From M3007 sp041392625 (GTDB lineage Bacteria; Bacteroidota; Bacteroidia; Chitinophagales; Saprospiraceae), in contig JAWKLR010000002.1 of assembly GCA_041392625.1 (NCBI GenBank), positions 62,001-126,000 on the forward strand: 64,000 nucleotides of DNA, read 5' to 3'. The notes below the pieces were generated by a model. That model did no database searches, was not told where the DNA came from, and was given only the letters and a program-made list of their open reading frames with translations. A program made the translations under genes and the position numbers. Positions 18,542 through 25,741 of this stretch are shown piece by piece. Each line of letters starts with the position of its first letter. Within the stretch, counting starts at the first letter, position 1.

Positions 18542-18967
18542 ATGGCCAGTAATAAATTCAAGTTGTCCCAAGAGGAAAGAAGTTCTTTGAAAGCCATGTT
18601 GAAAAAGGGAGTGCATCGTAGTGTTGAACTGATGCGAGCTCGAGTTTTATTAAGTCTGGATGCTCAAAAAAAGAAATCAGACATATCCAAGGATGAGTCG
18701 ATTGCTTATGCAACAGTATTCAATATCCTGAATAGATATAAAACAGGAGGCTTGAAAAATGCCATTTATGACTCACCTCGTCCAGGTCAGCCTGTTCACA
18801 TTACCGCTGAACAACGTGCGAAAATAACTGCGTTGGCTTGTAGTGAACCACCAACAGGTCATTTAAAATGGTCTTTACGGTTATTGGCTGATCGAGCAGT
18901 TGAGTTGGAGATCATAACTGATATTTCTCATGAGAGTATTAGGAGTATTCTTAAAAAAACGCCCTAA
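18542..18967 (+). CDS. IS630 transposase, N-terminal part (HTH)
   Basis: 141 residues with two helix-turn-helix regions: LSQEERSSLKAMLKKG ... RARVLLSLDA and AYATVFNILNRYKTGG, then the linker SPRPGQPVHIT and the second HTH (LKWSLRLLADRAVELEII). It ends at TAA 18965 just after a run of seven A (18953-18959). A -1 slip on this run joins it in frame to the catalytic part (LKKNALKPHLKKQWV), the usual IS630 protein, so full transposase is likely made by programmed frameshifting. Confidence 0.85.
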   Translation: MASNKFKLSQEERSSLKAMLKKGVHRSVELMRARVLLSLDAQKKKSDISKDESIAYATVFNILNRYKTGGLKNAIYDSPRPGQPVHITAEQRAKITALACSEPPTGHLKWSLRLLADRAVELEIITDISHESIRSILKKTP

Positions 18968-18975
18968 AACCTCAT

Positions 18976-19647
18976 TTGAAAAAGCAGTGGGTAATATCCA
19001 AATTCGATGCTGAGTTTATAGCCCGGATGGAACACATTTTGTATCTGTACAATCTACCTTATGACTCCGATGAACCCGTGATTTGCTTTGATGAGCGTCC
19101 CTGTCAGTTGATACAGGATATTTTAACGCCTATCCCAATGAAAAAAGGGCGACCAAAAAAGCAACACTACGGCTATAAACGTAATGGAACCTGCAGCACT
19201 TTAGTAGCTTTTGAACCACATCGTGGTTTTCGAATGGTTCAGGTTATGGAAAAACGCACCAAAGTCCAATATGCTCAATTTATGCAAAAACTAGCTGGAC
19301 TTTACCCAAAAGCAAAACGCATTCATATAATTCAGGATAATTTAAGTACCCACACAAAAGGTGCATTTTATGAAGCATTTGAAGCAAAGGAGGCTTTTGA
19401 TTTAGCCCAAAAGTTCCAGTTCCATTTTACTCCTGTAAGAGCATCATGGCTCAACATGGTTGAAATCGAGTTATCTGTAATGGCCCGAATGTGCCTCAAC
19501 AGAAGAATTCCAACCATTGAAATTCTAAGATCTGAAATAGAACAACTTGTCAAAGAACGTAATGAATCTCAAACTACCGTTAATTGGCAGTTCACTGTCA
19601 AGAACGCTAGATCGAAATTCGAAAAATATTATTTGAATAAAACATAA
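18976..19647 (+). CDS. IS630 transposase, catalytic DDE part
   Basis: 223 codons read from the frame entered by -1 slippage upstream; the TTG at 18976 is only the first possible start and probably not used. DDE residues: FDERPCQL (first D), IIQDNLSTH (second D) and WLNMVEIELSVMARM (E). The RPKKQHYGYKRNGTCS segment is typical of IS630 transposases. No further frame break, so with frameshifting the enzyme should be functional. Confidence 0.88.
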   Translation: MKKQWVISKFDAEFIARMEHILYLYNLPYDSDEPVICFDERPCQLIQDILTPIPMKKGRPKKQHYGYKRNGTCSTLVAFEPHRGFRMVQVMEKRTKVQYAQFMQKLAGLYPKAKRIHIIQDNLSTHTKGAFYEAFEAKEAFDLAQKFQFHFTPVRASWLNMVEIELSVMARMCLNRRIPTIEILRSEIEQLVKERNESQTTVNWQFTVKNARSKFEKYYLNKT

Positions 19648-19733
19648 GTATTTACTTGACGCAGTAATAGTGGCTAAACACCACAACGCCATTTACAATC
19701 ACCGTTCCACACAATTAAGAAAAAATCAAAAAA

Positions 19734-21455
19734 ATGATAAGCAGCTTAATAACCCAAATAGAAAACAAAGAAATTGTACTACCAGCGATTCAAAGAGATT
19801 TCGTTTGGAATGAGGATAGAATCACCATGATGTTTGATTCAATAATGAGAGGCTATCCATTGGGAATAGCATTGCTTTGGGAAACATATTTGAATATCAA
19901 GTACCGAGAATTCAGTAATGATTATCAATCAGAATCAAAATATCTTTTTAAAGAGAATGATACCACAAGAAGAATAAAATTAGTACTTGACGGACAGCAA
20001 AGATTACAATCACTTTTCCTTTCCATAATTGGTACTCTCAATGGAAAGCAACTTTATTTTGACATTTTAAGCGGGAAGAAATCCGATGATTTTAGAGAAG
20101 TATTTTTTGTATTCCGATTTTTGAGCCCAAAGGATGTGCAAGAAATAAATAAGAAAACGAAAGAGTCAAGAAAAGAAATTGAAAATGAAGAGGAGAAATT
20201 TCCCTTGTTCCTATCGGTGAAGCAAATATTAAACTCTTCACCAGAAGGAAGATTAATTTTAAAGAATGAATTAAAAGATGAATACAGCCTAAGCGACCAA
20301 GAGGTTTTGAGGATTGAGTTGAATATGAACAAGTTAGTTCACTCACTCACAAATGATTCAAATATTTTAAAGATTTCGGTAATAGATGAGAACAAACCAA
20401 AAGAAAGCGAAGACAGAAAATCAGAATCTGATATTTTAGAAGCATTTGTGAGAATAAACAGACAAGGAATTTCACTAAGTCGTTCTGATTTGATTTTTAG
20501 TATGCTCAAATTAAATTGGAAAGAATCTGCCGATGAATTACCCGATTTTATTAAAGAGATAAACGAAGGAAACAGTTTAGGAATTGACATTGACTTTGTG
20601 ATTAGGTCATTATTTGCAGTTTCAAATATGGGGTCAAAATTTGACGTTGACTTATTGAGGAAGCATTCCAATGTAAAAAAAGTAAAAGAGAATTATCAAC
20701 GAACTTGTAATTCGATTAAATCATTGGTTGATTTTTTAGCAAATGATTGTCAAATTTTGAATAGCGGATTAATTGGTGGCTACCTAAACCTAATCCCAAT
20801 TGTCTATTATTTATCTTATACTCCTGACAACCTCGTACCAAATAGCGAGATTGCAAAACTTAAAAAAGCACTTTTTATATTTAGTTTCACGAGACCATTC
20901 AGCAGATATGGTGACAGCAGGATAGGTAAATTTATAAGAAAAGAATTAAAGCCTTTAGCCGATAAAAAAGATTATAGTTTTCCTTTAGATAATAGTATTT
21001 GGTGGACTAATTATTGGGAATCATATTATGAGTTCGATACGAAGATGTTGCAAAGGAATAGACATTTAACACTCCATCTTTTGCAAGGTAAACATGGAGC
21101 AAAGGTGAAATACAAAAAGAATTCTCCTGAACTTGACCATATATTTCCAAAATCAACACTTCGTGAAAAAGGATATGAATGGAATGAGATTGATAGAATA
21201 GGCAACTTTTGGATTTTAGCCAAAACTAAAAATCAAAACAAATCAAACAAGCATCCTAAAGTATATTTTAATGACGTTGAAGATTCCGTACTTGAAAAAG
21301 CTATGATTGAGAGAGAGATGCTTAATTTCAAAAAATATAGAGCATTCGTAAGTGAAAGAGAAAACGACATTCTAAATAGAATAAAAAAGAATATCGGCAT
21401 CAAAGATAAAGAAGTTGATTATCCAACAATTTGGGAATCAGATGAGGAAGAATAA
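19734..21455 (+). CDS. DUF262/DUF1524 (GmrSD-like) restriction protein
   Basis: 573 residues. The N-terminal DUF262 (ParB/Srx-like nucleotide-binding) part has LPAIQRDFVWNEDRITMMFD near residue 20 and the hallmark LDGQQRLQSL near 88, then AFVRINRQGISLS. The C-terminal DUF1524 HNH-type nuclease has ELDHIFPKSTLR followed by NFWILAKTKNQNKSNKHP. This two-domain layout is that of GmrSD type IV restriction enzymes and related NTP-dependent defence nucleases, which cut modified or phage DNA. It stands alone, AT-rich, with a leader (TTCCACACAATTAAG) that resembles the one before the ImmA/IrrE gene; a second intron-like element follows 12 bp after its stop codon. Confidence 0.85.
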   Translation: MISSLITQIENKEIVLPAIQRDFVWNEDRITMMFDSIMRGYPLGIALLWETYLNIKYREFSNDYQSESKYLFKENDTTRRIKLVLDGQQRLQSLFLSIIGTLNGKQLYFDILSGKKSDDFREVFFVFRFLSPKDVQEINKKTKESRKEIENEEEKFPLFLSVKQILNSSPEGRLILKNELKDEYSLSDQEVLRIELNMNKLVHSLTNDSNILKISVIDENKPKESEDRKSESDILEAFVRINRQGISLSRSDLIFSMLKLNWKESADELPDFIKEINEGNSLGIDIDFVIRSLFAVSNMGSKFDVDLLRKHSNVKKVKENYQRTCNSIKSLVDFLANDCQILNSGLIGGYLNLIPIVYYLSYTPDNLVPNSEIAKLKKALFIFSFTRPFSRYGDSRIGKFIRKELKPLADKKDYSFPLDNSIWWTNYWESYYEFDTKMLQRNRHLTLHLLQGKHGAKVKYKKNSPELDHIFPKSTLREKGYEWNEIDRIGNFWILAKTKNQNKSNKHPKVYFNDVEDSVLEKAMIEREMLNFKKYRAFVSERENDILNRIKKNIGIKDKEVDYPTIWESDEEE

Positions 21456-21467
21456 AAACTGTGTGGA

Positions 21468-21811
21468 ATCGAGTAAGGAACAGCAAGCCCAAATAACCCA
21501 CTGCCCGCTCACACCACCGTACATACGGTTCACGTACACGGCGGTTCATCGAATAGTACCCTTGTGTTTGACTTGCAGATAGTACTCCCAAAATGGCACA
21601 TAGCCTTGTTGCCGGAGGCGTTCTTCCGTAACGGACCTGTGCAATTCTGCTTACTTCAGACCCGCAGTCACCCGCGACGCCCTTGTGGCTTGCTTACTGG
21701 CTTCAGCAACACGCCAAGAAGGAACTTACACCCTCCAGTTTTCAGGCTCCCATTCTAATTTTTTAGATTATATTTGGTTTAGGGAAAACGGCGTGTCTAT
21801 TCTGGGCACAC
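21468..21811 (-). mobile_element. Group II intron-like element, copy 2 (344 nt, no ORF)
   Basis: Same length and orientation as the copy at 18122-18465. Minus-strand 5' end GTGTGCCCAGAATAGAC; 3' end CCTTACTCGAT. The domain V-like hairpin (about 21510-21547) is better preserved here: CCGCCGTGT pairs with GTACGGTGG over nine positions including G-U pairs, then the 2-nt bulge and a short stem with loop TGAAC. No reverse transcriptase ORF. On the plus strand it directly follows TGTGTGGA, the inverse of the TTCCACACA that begins the DUF262 module at 19712. Confidence 0.65.
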
Positions 21812-21893
21812 ACACTGTATATGAAAATATAGTACCCTGCGGGGTGCTACCCTTTTTATACTAAACACTCCAAACAATTAAAAGAAAACAAAA

Positions 21894-22580
21894 ATGAAAA
21901 GACAACGAAAACTTCTCCTCTTGTTGATAATGACAATCGGACTAAATTCTGCCAAATCTCAAAACTTGGTAATTGGAGGGACGGGAAATATCGGTCTGAG
22001 TAAAGTGACTTCAAATTTACCAATATCAGGAGATTATAAAACGAAGTTTACTCTTTCTGGAAACATGGGAATGTTTCTTGAAAAGGAAATTGGTCAAAAA
22101 TCATCGTTCGGAATTGAGGTACTATGGGTTCAAATTGAAGGAAAAGAAATTACAGAGAATAAAGAATTGACAGCTTTTAACGGTCAAAGCGTAGAGGTCA
22201 TCGGAGTAATTTCCGACAAATCAACCTTGCATTCAAGCTATGTGGGAATACCAGTTTATTGTCGGTTTGAATTTGGGAAAATTGGAATAAAAGGAGGGTT
22301 TCAGTCAATGATATTTCTATTCGCAAGTTCAAACTACGAAGCGAGTGGCGAAATAAACGGAGAGCCATACGAAGCTAAAAGTAAAACAAAAGATATTAAA
22401 TTTGACCGAATTGGCATCGGACCAAAAGTAGGAGTTGATTATCAATTAAACAACAAATTTCGTTTAAGAGCGGATTATTATCACGGATTGACAGATATTA
22501 CTTCTGCTAAATTTCCTTGGCAAAGAGGAATTAGGCAATTCAATTGGGGGGTAAATTACATTTTCGGAAATAATGAATAA
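21894..22580 (+). CDS. PorT-like outer-membrane beta-barrel protein
   Basis: 228 residues. Signal peptide MKRQRKLLLLLIMTIGLNSAKSQ. The rest is alternating amphipathic strands (GGTGNIGLSKV, FTLSGNMGMFLEKEIG, SFGIEVLWVQIEG, SSYVGIPVYCRFEFGKIGIKGG, RIGIGPKVGVDYQLNNKFRLRADYYHGL) ending WGVNYIFGNNE, as in PorT/OmpW-type 8-stranded barrels. Function unknown. AT-rich like the rest of the island; its leader (TCCAAACAATTAAAAG) weakly resembles the leaders before 16409 and 19734. Confidence 0.75.
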   Translation: MKRQRKLLLLLIMTIGLNSAKSQNLVIGGTGNIGLSKVTSNLPISGDYKTKFTLSGNMGMFLEKEIGQKSSFGIEVLWVQIEGKEITENKELTAFNGQSVEVIGVISDKSTLHSSYVGIPVYCRFEFGKIGIKGGFQSMIFLFASSNYEASGEINGEPYEAKSKTKDIKFDRIGIGPKVGVDYQLNNKFRLRADYYHGLTDITSAKFPWQRGIRQFNWGVNYIFGNNE

Positions 22581-22661
22581 AAATAGAGGGCATAAATTAA
22601 ATATGCTGATTTAGTATCTTTTAAGCATAATGGTATTATACCCTAAACTCCAATTTCACCA

Positions 22662-23348
22662 ATGCCAGATTTCTTTAGAATCAGTTTTAACTCACATTTG
22701 AAGTCGCTAGATTTCCGTTTTGATGAACCTATATACCCGGAGAACACCTTCATGCCGCATAAATTTGTGGGAGAGTATTGTATTTTTTTAAATGAAAAGA
22801 TACCGTCATTTAATCCATTCCATGGCTACATATTAAGCTTTAAAGTCCGGATGAAAGATTTTTCTCAATCAGGGTTCGGGGTCCGGAGAGGGTTTATAAT
22901 ACGAAATGAATTATTGGCTCAATTGGCGCACTCATTTAAAATCCCAAAACACATAATTTATCCAATCAAATACACAAAAGGGAAGTCTTTAGAAATTCAG
23001 TCTGACCTTAGTTTTGTATATTTTTATCAGCCTCTTGAAAAGAGTATTAATTTTAAAAACTCAAGATTTGGATTGAGATTTAGAAAGGACAAATATGCCG
23101 ATGGTATATCGAAAAAATTTGCATCGTACGAGGAATATATTGATATCTTGTACCACAAGAACGATTACCTTATCACCCCGTTAGAAGTTATTGTCGAAAA
23201 GGGACACGATTATGATTTATTTGCATTTCAAAAACTCTTTTATGGAAGATTTTTCTGCTCAACAAAATTTGCTGACTTTCTGAAAAAAGAAAAGATCAAG
23301 GGCTTTACACTAACTGAAAGTAATATTAATTTATCATTTGAGAGTTAA
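22662..23348 (+). CDS. Hypothetical protein, possible immunity-protein (Imm11/DUF1629-like)
   Basis: 228 residues, no signal peptide, aromatic- and basic-rich. The C-terminal piece STKFADFLKKEKIKGFTLTES resembles the closing motif of Imm11/DUF1629-type immunity proteins (S..F...L....I.G..F). The rest (RISFNSHLKSLDFRFDEPIYP, FHGYILSFKVRMKDF, VIVEKGHDYDLFAFQKLFYGRFFCS) matches nothing I recognise. If the resemblance holds, it would be an orphan immunity protein, as no toxin is adjacent. The assignment is weak. Confidence 0.4.
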   Translation: MPDFFRISFNSHLKSLDFRFDEPIYPENTFMPHKFVGEYCIFLNEKIPSFNPFHGYILSFKVRMKDFSQSGFGVRRGFIIRNELLAQLAHSFKIPKHIIYPIKYTKGKSLEIQSDLSFVYFYQPLEKSINFKNSRFGLRFRKDKYADGISKKFASYEEYIDILYHKNDYLITPLEVIVEKGHDYDLFAFQKLFYGRFFCSTKFADFLKKEKIKGFTLTESNINLSFES

Positions 23349-23371
23349 TAATTATAAACAACAAATAAACT

Positions 23372-25024
23372 ATGCAAAAGATTTTTCTAGTATCCCTCCT
23401 TTGGGTCGGAATTCATTCAGGGGCACTTACCCAAACACCTGTACTCGTAAAAGAAATCAATCCTGGTATTTCGTTTGGCATTTGGAGTTCCCAATCAGCT
23501 ATCCTCAATGACAAACTTTATTTCATTGGGGATGACCCTACAAATGGGGAAGAACTTTGGGTGTCAGATGGGACGGAATCAGGTACATATATGATTAAAG
23601 ACATCTACCCTGGAACAAATTATCCAGGTGTTACAGACTTTTTGATTCCATTTAAAGGAAAACTTTATTTTAGGGGTGTTGGGCCAAATGTAAACACTGA
23701 GTTGTGGAGTACTGATGGTACAGAGGCCGGTACCGTGCTACACTTTGAGGGATGTCCTGGTGATTGTCAAAGTAATATATCTTACATGGTATCCAATGGA
23801 GACACGGCCTTTTTTAGCTTAAATGCCCAGGGCCAAACTGAACTTTATTACACGGATGGAACAACTGCCGGTACCGGTATCGTAACTGATATTTCTGGCC
23901 CAATATTTAGTAGTGGAGTAAGTAAATTAGTCACTTACAATGGAAAAGTTTATTTTTCGGCTGATGGTGAAGATGGAAATTACTTTGAATTATGGGTATC
24001 TGATGGGACGGAATCAGGTACTCATCTTGTTAAGAACCTAAGCCCTGTCGGCTCCAGCGAGCCCGGTGTGAAAATAGTCTATGGCGACTACTTCTATTTC
24101 CTTGCTAAAAGCAATATTACCGGACGTGAGTTGTATAAGTCTGATGGAACAGAGGCAGGTACAGTGCTTGTAAAGGACATTAATCTAGGTACAGGTGATG
24201 GCGTCGACCCAAATTATGACTTTACCAATTCCTTCTATTTCAATGGTAAGATTTATTTCCGCGGTAATGATGGAGTCTCAGGAGAAGAACTGTGGTCTAC
24301 TGACGGCACAGAGGCAGGTACCCAATTAGTAAAAGACATAAATCCCGGAAATGGAGATAGTGATCCCATTTTTATGGGAGAGTTAAATGGGCAACTCATT
24401 TTCTCTGCAATTACTGACGATACTGGTCGGGAATTGTGGATAAGCGATGGCACAGAGGCGGGAACTCAAATGCTAGTAGAAATAAATCCAACCGGAAGTG
24501 GTCCGCACTTCATATTGCCTAGCATGCAATTTCAAAACTTTATCTTTTTTATTGGTGATGATGGGGTAAATGGAAGAGAATTGTGGGTAACAGATGGAAC
24601 AGTTGCAGGAACAGAAATGGTTGCGGATCTCGACCCCTCTGCTGAAGCATGGCCAAACTTGTTGGGAATTGTAAACAATACCTTGTTCTTTAGTGCACAG
24701 ACTCCTGCTAGTGGTCGCGAACTTTGGAAACTCGATCTTACTCCACTTAGCACAAAATCGGAAAGACCTGAAGTCACATTTGTTGTTACACCAAGCATTT
24801 CAGAAACTGCTCAATTTGGCATTACATATCAAACCAAGGAACTAAAGGGAGGGCACATTCAAGTAAGCAACATAAACGGCCAAATAATTTTTAACCAAGA
24901 TATTCAACCCGGGTACACTCCTATTAATTTTGGTAGTTCTGCCCCTGGTATTTATTTCATAACGGTATTCGAGCCTAATGCCACACCAACAACTAAAAAG
25001 TTTGTTCTAACGCGATCCCGATAA
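23372..25024 (+). CDS. Secreted ELWxxDGT-repeat protein with T9SS sorting domain
   Basis: 550 residues. Signal peptide MQKIFLVSLLWVGIHSGALTQ. Eight units follow the pattern (G/N)xELWxxDGTxxGTxxVKDIxPG, for example EELWVSDGTESGT and RELWISDGTEAGT, with a ninth partial unit RELWKLDLTP; each is about 50 residues and together they would form a beta-propeller-like solenoid. The tail (SISETAQFGITYQ ... GIYFITVFEPNATPTTKKFVLTRS) is a T9SS type A sorting domain. Such repeat proteins are common in Bacteroidota; ligand unknown. Confidence 0.88.
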   Translation: MQKIFLVSLLWVGIHSGALTQTPVLVKEINPGISFGIWSSQSAILNDKLYFIGDDPTNGEELWVSDGTESGTYMIKDIYPGTNYPGVTDFLIPFKGKLYFRGVGPNVNTELWSTDGTEAGTVLHFEGCPGDCQSNISYMVSNGDTAFFSLNAQGQTELYYTDGTTAGTGIVTDISGPIFSSGVSKLVTYNGKVYFSADGEDGNYFELWVSDGTESGTHLVKNLSPVGSSEPGVKIVYGDYFYFLAKSNITGRELYKSDGTEAGTVLVKDINLGTGDGVDPNYDFTNSFYFNGKIYFRGNDGVSGEELWSTDGTEAGTQLVKDINPGNGDSDPIFMGELNGQLIFSAITDDTGRELWISDGTEAGTQMLVEINPTGSGPHFILPSMQFQNFIFFIGDDGVNGRELWVTDGTVAGTEMVADLDPSAEAWPNLLGIVNNTLFFSAQTPASGRELWKLDLTPLSTKSERPEVTFVVTPSISETAQFGITYQTKELKGGHIQVSNINGQIIFNQDIQPGYTPINFGSSAPGIYFITVFEPNATPTTKKFVLTRSR

Positions 25025-25118
25025 AAGAAGAAGGATAGTAAAACGCCTTTATTTTCCCCAAAAGGGGTGGTGATAAGTCTTGATGAGTAGATGAGTCACA
25101 ATATTCCATAACCAAACC

Positions 25119-25661
25119 ATGAAAACCACCCTTTTTATACTGCTATTCACAATTTCATCCATCTTGGCATTTAGCCAAGCGGAATATTCTGTACACAGAA
25201 TAAACTACTGCAAAAACAACACGATAAAAAACACTTCGGTAGAAGGAATTTGGATCGTTGTAGGCGGGGTTAAAATCAAAGGAGAAAAGACTGGAGCCGA
25301 TTTCCGGTTTCCAATTATTGACTCCAGCGCTACATTTGAAATTGGAATTAAAACCAATAACATGAATTTTTATTCCGGGCCATTTAACGCCTGGATGCTA
25401 AATGCCGGATCGGAAATTACGCTTGGCAAAATAACGCGTATTAAGAAACTGCTTTCAATATCCGAGTACAGTAAAATGAATGAACTGGATAAAGAATATC
25501 CTGTCCTATCAAGACGTTTTTTTATCATAAATAATGCATTTACCATAGATATTGGCCAGCCGGAAAAAGTCAAACGAATTGATTATTTAATTATCAATCC
25601 AAGTCAGAAAGGGGATGGGAGTTTTGTTTTATCGCAAAAGGTCATCAAGATGAAAAAGTAA
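25119..25661 (+). CDS. Secreted hypothetical protein
   Basis: 180 residues. Signal peptide MKTTLFILLFTISSILAFSQ, then a small beta-rich domain (EGIWIVVGGVKIKGEKTGADFRFPIID, FTIDIGQPEKVKRIDYLIINPSQKGDG). No family recognised. It stands just upstream of the SIR2 gene (80 bp spacer), but a secreted product is unlikely to work with a cytoplasmic SIR2 protein. Confidence 0.6.
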   Translation: MKTTLFILLFTISSILAFSQAEYSVHRINYCKNNTIKNTSVEGIWIVVGGVKIKGEKTGADFRFPIIDSSATFEIGIKTNNMNFYSGPFNAWMLNAGSEITLGKITRIKKLLSISEYSKMNELDKEYPVLSRRFFIINNAFTIDIGQPEKVKRIDYLIINPSQKGDGSFVLSQKVIKMKK

Positions 25662-25741
25662 GAGCCTTTTCAATAGTTCGCATAAAACAATGCGATTTGT
25701 CGTTGTTTTAAATACCCTCCCGCACAACCAAACCAATACCA

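Larger units (their letters stand above)
18490..19664 (+). mobile_element. IS630-family insertion sequence
   Basis: Ends are CTGCGTCAAGT (18490) and its inverse ACTTGACGCAG (ending 19664). Both sides are flanked by TA (18488-18489, 19665-19666), the TA target duplication of IS630/Tc1-mariner. It encodes two overlapping-frame transposase parts. Length 1,175 bp is normal. It inserted between the first intron-like element and the leader of the DUF262 gene, so it is younger than that arrangement. Confidence 0.9.
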
